DNA of 64,000 nt from M3007 sp044230315 (GTDB lineage: Bacteria > Bacteroidota > Bacteroidia > Chitinophagales > Saprospiraceae): positions 1-64,000 of the forward strand of contig JBGARJ010000008.1 of the NCBI GenBank assembly GCA_044230315.1. Reading direction: 5' to 3'. Numbering within the stretch: position 1 is the first letter of the stretch; each line of letters starts with the position of its first letter. The notes under the pieces were generated by a model. It worked only from the letters and a program-made list of their open reading frames with translations. It was not told the DNA's origin and did not search any database. Below, in pieces: positions 61,472 to 64,000 of the stretch. The position numbers and the translations under genes are program-made.

Positions 61472-62617
61472 ATGAAAGCCTACCAGCCGGCCGATGAGAT
61501 CACGCTCGTGCACAGTGGCGCGGATTATTTTACGCGCTTGGTCGCCCTGCTGGACGGCGCCAGCGACACGATCCATTTTCAGGCGTATATCTTCCAGAAC
61601 GATGAAACGGGCCGGCTGGTCGGCGATGCACTCCGGCGGGCTGCGGGTCGCGGCGTGCGGGTGTGGATGCTGTTGGATGAATTTGGGTCGAAGGAGCTGG
61701 ACCGGCCGTTCATTCAGTCCCTGGAAGGCGCCGGGGTGAAATTCCGTTTTTTCACCCATTTTATTTCCCTGTGGAAATGGCGCTTCGGCCGCACCCTGCA
61801 TCAGAAAGTGGTGGTGGTCGACGCCCGGCAGGCGCTCGTGGGCGGCATTAATGTAGCCGACAAATACCGCGGCAGCCCTGACGAGCCGCCCTGGCTCGAC
61901 TTTGCCGTGTATATCCGGGGAGTTGTATGCACCCAACTGGCTCAATTATGTGCCAGCATATTCCGGCACCGCTACTGGCGAATAACCCGCCGAAAAACCG
62001 AGCCGAAGCACCCGCTCTTCGGCACCGGTAACCCCAAGGGGCTACTGCGCTTCCGGCTCAACGATTGGCTGCGCCGCAAAACGGAGGTGTACCAAAGTTA
62101 CGGGCATGGCATCTCCAAATCTGAAAAATCGCTGGTGCTGGTTGCCAGTTATTTTTTGCCGGGCCTGAGCGTCCGGCGGCGCCTCACCGCAGCCGTGCGG
62201 CGCGGCGTGGCGGTGCGAATATTGCTCACCGGCCCTTCGGATGTGGCCCTGTCGCGCATGGCCGAACAATACCTGGCCTGGTGGCTGCTGCGAAAAGGCA
62301 TCCGGGTGTTCCGCTGGGAACAATCGGTGTTGCACGGAAAAGCGATCCTGACCGACGAACGCTGGGCCAGCCTGGGCTCCTACAACGTCAACCGGCTCAG
62401 CCGGATCCGCAGCCTCGAACTCAACGTCGACATCCTCGACCCGGGCTTCATCGGGCACTTCAGCGAATACCTCGACACGCTGCTCACCCGGCATTGCACG
62501 GAGGTGTACCCGGACACCATTCCGGAACTGGCCAGCCGCTGGGGCCGGTTAAAGGCGCGCTGGGCCTACCATTTTGCCGTGTACCTCATGCGGTTCCTGT
62601 TCCCCGAGCGCCGCTGA
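61472..62617 (+). CDS. Phospholipase D-like / cardiolipin synthase family protein
   Basis: 381 aa with two HKD motifs: HQKVVVVDARQALVGGINVA (about 109-128) and HGKAILTDERWASLGSYNVN (about 287-306). Each has HxKxxxxD and a downstream G-x-x-N/S. The two-domain layout matches bacterial cardiolipin synthase (ClsA/ClsB-like), which makes cardiolipin from phosphatidylglycerol, but no N-terminal TM helices are present. Closest in layout to soluble ClsB-type enzymes. A transphosphatidylation role in membrane lipid metabolism is inferred. It converges with the Ppx/GppA gene across a minisatellite. Confidence 0.92.
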   Translation: MKAYQPADEITLVHSGADYFTRLVALLDGASDTIHFQAYIFQNDETGRLVGDALRRAAGRGVRVWMLLDEFGSKELDRPFIQSLEGAGVKFRFFTHFISLWKWRFGRTLHQKVVVVDARQALVGGINVADKYRGSPDEPPWLDFAVYIRGVVCTQLAQLCASIFRHRYWRITRRKTEPKHPLFGTGNPKGLLRFRLNDWLRRKTEVYQSYGHGISKSEKSLVLVASYFLPGLSVRRRLTAAVRRGVAVRILLTGPSDVALSRMAEQYLAWWLLRKGIRVFRWEQSVLHGKAILTDERWASLGSYNVNRLSRIRSLELNVDILDPGFIGHFSEYLDTLLTRHCTEVYPDTIPELASRWGRLKARWAYHFAVYLMRFLFPERR

Positions 62618-62635
62618 ATGTTGATATTCCCCATT

Positions 62636-62722
62636 GACCTCATTGACCACATTAACCACATTGACCACATTGACCACATTCCCCACATTGACCACATTAA
62701 CCACATTGACCACATTCCCCAC
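62636..62722. repeat. 9-bp minisatellite between convergent genes
   Basis: Ten imperfect units of nine bases ([GAC/AAC/CCC]CACATT), the order of variants itself partly repeating (GAC, AAC, GAC, GAC, CCC, GAC, AAC, GAC, CCC). It starts 18 bp after the PLD stop and runs exactly into the Ppx/GppA stop codon at 62722. Likely variable in copy number between strains. No spacer structure, so not CRISPR. Confidence 0.85.
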
Positions 62723-63624
62723 TATCCCTCCACCAGCATCCCTTCTTTCATCGAATAAACCGACGTGTAGATTTCCTTCATCCCGCCGTCCCGCAAAATC
62801 AGGTGGATCAGGATCATACCCACCACGATCATTTCGCGGCGCTCCGGCACGAGGTTGGGCCACTCCACCCGTTCCGCCAACGAACTGCCGATAACCTGGC
62901 GGTAGAGTGGCTCAAAATCGGACACCGGTATCCAGCCGTACAGGGGCGGTTTGGTGGCCGGGTCGAGCAACAGGTTATCGATGATATCAAAAGCCCCGGC
63001 GGCGCCCACCAGCGTAGGCGCCGGGTAGCGTTTCAGGATGGCCCAGAGCTCGGCCAACGCATGTTCCAAAAAGGTTTCCACGGCCTCGATTTCATCGGGT
63101 GCGATAGGGTCGGTTTTGTGAAACTGCCGGTAGAGCACCGCTACGCCAACCGGAAAGCTGTGGTGCCAGAATACCTGTTCGCGATCGGCGAGGATCATTT
63201 CCACACTGCCGCCCCCGATGTCCATGATCAACACGCGGTTATCCGGAAAGGGCACCGCCTGTCGAACGCCCTGGTAGATCAGCATGGCCTCGTGCAGGCC
63301 GTCGATGGCCTCGGCGCGGATACCGGTGCGGGCAAACACCGCGCGCAAAAAATCGGGTGCATTGCCGGCGGTGCGCAATGCTGCGGTACCGTATGCGCGC
63401 ACCGATCCTGCAGGCACGCCCGCAGCCTCGAGGTGGCGGCGGAATACCTCCACTGCCGCCAGTCCGCGCGCGAAGGCTGCCGCGCCGATCCACCCGATCC
63501 CTTCTTCTGCCAGTTTCACAAAAATGCGTTCCCGCACCAGGGGCACCCACTCCCCCGAAGCACCGCGTTTGGCAATGAGCAGGTGAAAGGTGTTGGTGCC
63601 TAAATCAATTACCGCTTGTGTCAT
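62722..63624 (-). CDS. Ppx/GppA family phosphatase
   Basis: 300 aa, the short family version (no C-terminal HD domain). N-terminal AVIDLGTNTFHLLIAKRG is the phosphate-1 loop of the ASKHA fold. AYGTAALRTAGNAPDFL, then VLIMDIGGGSVEMILADREQ (phosphate-2) and LVGAAGAFDIIDNL complete the pattern. Enzymes of this family hydrolyse polyphosphate or pppGpp; which one cannot be told here. Cytoplasmic. The gene's stop adjoins the minisatellite. Confidence 0.93.
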   Translation of the reverse strand: MTQAVIDLGTNTFHLLIAKRGASGEWVPLVRERIFVKLAEEGIGWIGAAAFARGLAAVEVFRRHLEAAGVPAGSVRAYGTAALRTAGNAPDFLRAVFARTGIRAEAIDGLHEAMLIYQGVRQAVPFPDNRVLIMDIGGGSVEMILADREQVFWHHSFPVGVAVLYRQFHKTDPIAPDEIEAVETFLEHALAELWAILKRYPAPTLVGAAGAFDIIDNLLLDPATKPPLYGWIPVSDFEPLYRQVIGSSLAERVEWPNLVPERREMIVVGMILIHLILRDGGMKEIYTSVYSMKEGMLVEG

Positions 63625-63690
63625 GTTGGGAGGGTCCGGATGTCGTGCGGATGGGAGCAGGAGCGCTATGGAGCATACTGCACCGATTGT

Positions 63691-64000
63691 TCAAAAAACA
63701 ACCAGCGTTTGGAACGTCAGGAAATGTTCTTTCAGTCTTCGATCGTAGTTGGTGCCCGGTTTGCCGGGTTTGTACAAGGCATTGAGCGCCCGGTTGTACC
63801 GAAACACAAAACCGAGATGCCGGGTGGCGAAATAACTGACCCCGACGATAAAGCAAACGCTGTTGCGGTTCAGATCGGGCAGGGCTGCCGTGATCCCGCC
63901 ACCCAGGTCTGCATCATTTTTGTAGTTGATCAGGCGGGCATACGACAGGCCGGCGTTGAAATGCACACGAAAATAATCCGGGTCATCGCTGTCGCCGTTT
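63691..64000 (-). CDS. Partial outer-membrane beta-barrel (PorT-like) protein
   Basis: The frame is open to the window edge and covers the C-terminal 102 residues. HFNAGLSYARLINYKNDADL, FIVGVSYFATRHLGFVFRYN and the final strand KEHFLTFQTLVVF, ending in Phe, are typical of a barrel C terminus. It resembles PorT-type outer-membrane proteins. Only the 3' part is seen; a GTG at 63966 is internal to the gene and not its start. Confidence 0.7.
   Translation of the reverse strand, partial: NGDSDDPDYFRVHFNAGLSYARLINYKNDADLGGGITAALPDLNRNSVCFIVGVSYFATRHLGFVFRYNRALNALYKPGKPGTNYDRRLKEHFLTFQTLVVF

Noticed and set aside
62636..62722. Possible CRISPR array
   Set aside because: Nine-base units are contiguous without unique spacers, and no cas genes are nearby.

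Overview
The window looks like chromosomal DNA of a Bacteroidota bacterium, most plausibly a Saprospiraceae-like environmental lineage. This is inference from content: many secreted proteins end in type IX secretion (T9SS) sorting domains, there is a PorP/SprF-type outer-membrane protein beside a giant PKD adhesin, giant HYR/PKD-like proteins occur, and several genes are preceded by the Bacteroidota -7 promoter motif TAnnTTTG. I saw no rRNA, tRNA or CRISPR array.

Region 1 (1-21.0 kb, GC-rich, genes on both strands) is ordinary chromosome. It carries a voltage-gated K+ channel, an SLC12-like transporter with a damaged N terminus, a YheT-type hydrolase, an orphan paaD, lipoproteins and secreted proteins, a dockerin/cohesin T9SS protein, an EEP-family hydrolase, a GNAT, a rhodanese, prs and a large M36 fungalysin-type metalloprotease.

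Region 2 (21.2-44.7 kb) differs. It opens with a frameshifted, C-terminally truncated tyrosine recombinase. About 20 genes, gene fragments and pseudogenes follow, every one on the + strand, mostly AT-richer than the flanks, functionally unrelated and usually monocistronic. Many of the gaps hold imperfect palindromes resembling integron attC sites, with inverted arms between a [G/A]YTAAC-like left end and a (A)CYGTTR-like right end. The last gene is a rifampin ADP-ribosyltransferase (arr), a classic integron cassette gene. I interpret the region as a large chromosomal integron or integron-like cassette array whose linked recombinase has decayed. This is the most interesting system in the window.

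Region 3 (44.7-50.1 kb) is a probable operon on the - strand: a PorP/SprF protein followed by a 1394-aa PKD protein with a type B (CHU_C-like) sorting domain. Region 4 (50.3-52.9 kb) is a small island with a cyclase remnant, an overlapping pair of unknown genes, a membrane protein, two different 160-bp MITE-like elements and a START-like protein. Region 5 (53.2-64.0 kb) returns to GC-rich chromosome: a 2326-aa secreted T9SS protein, a membrane-anchored unknown, a phospholipase D/cardiolipin synthase-like enzyme, a Ppx/GppA phosphatase and a partial outer-membrane barrel.

Superimposed on all this is a 161-bp non-coding MITE-like family (six near full-length copies, one truncated, one internally deleted). 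It favours the 3' ends of + strand genes, and three copies supply part of the stop codon.
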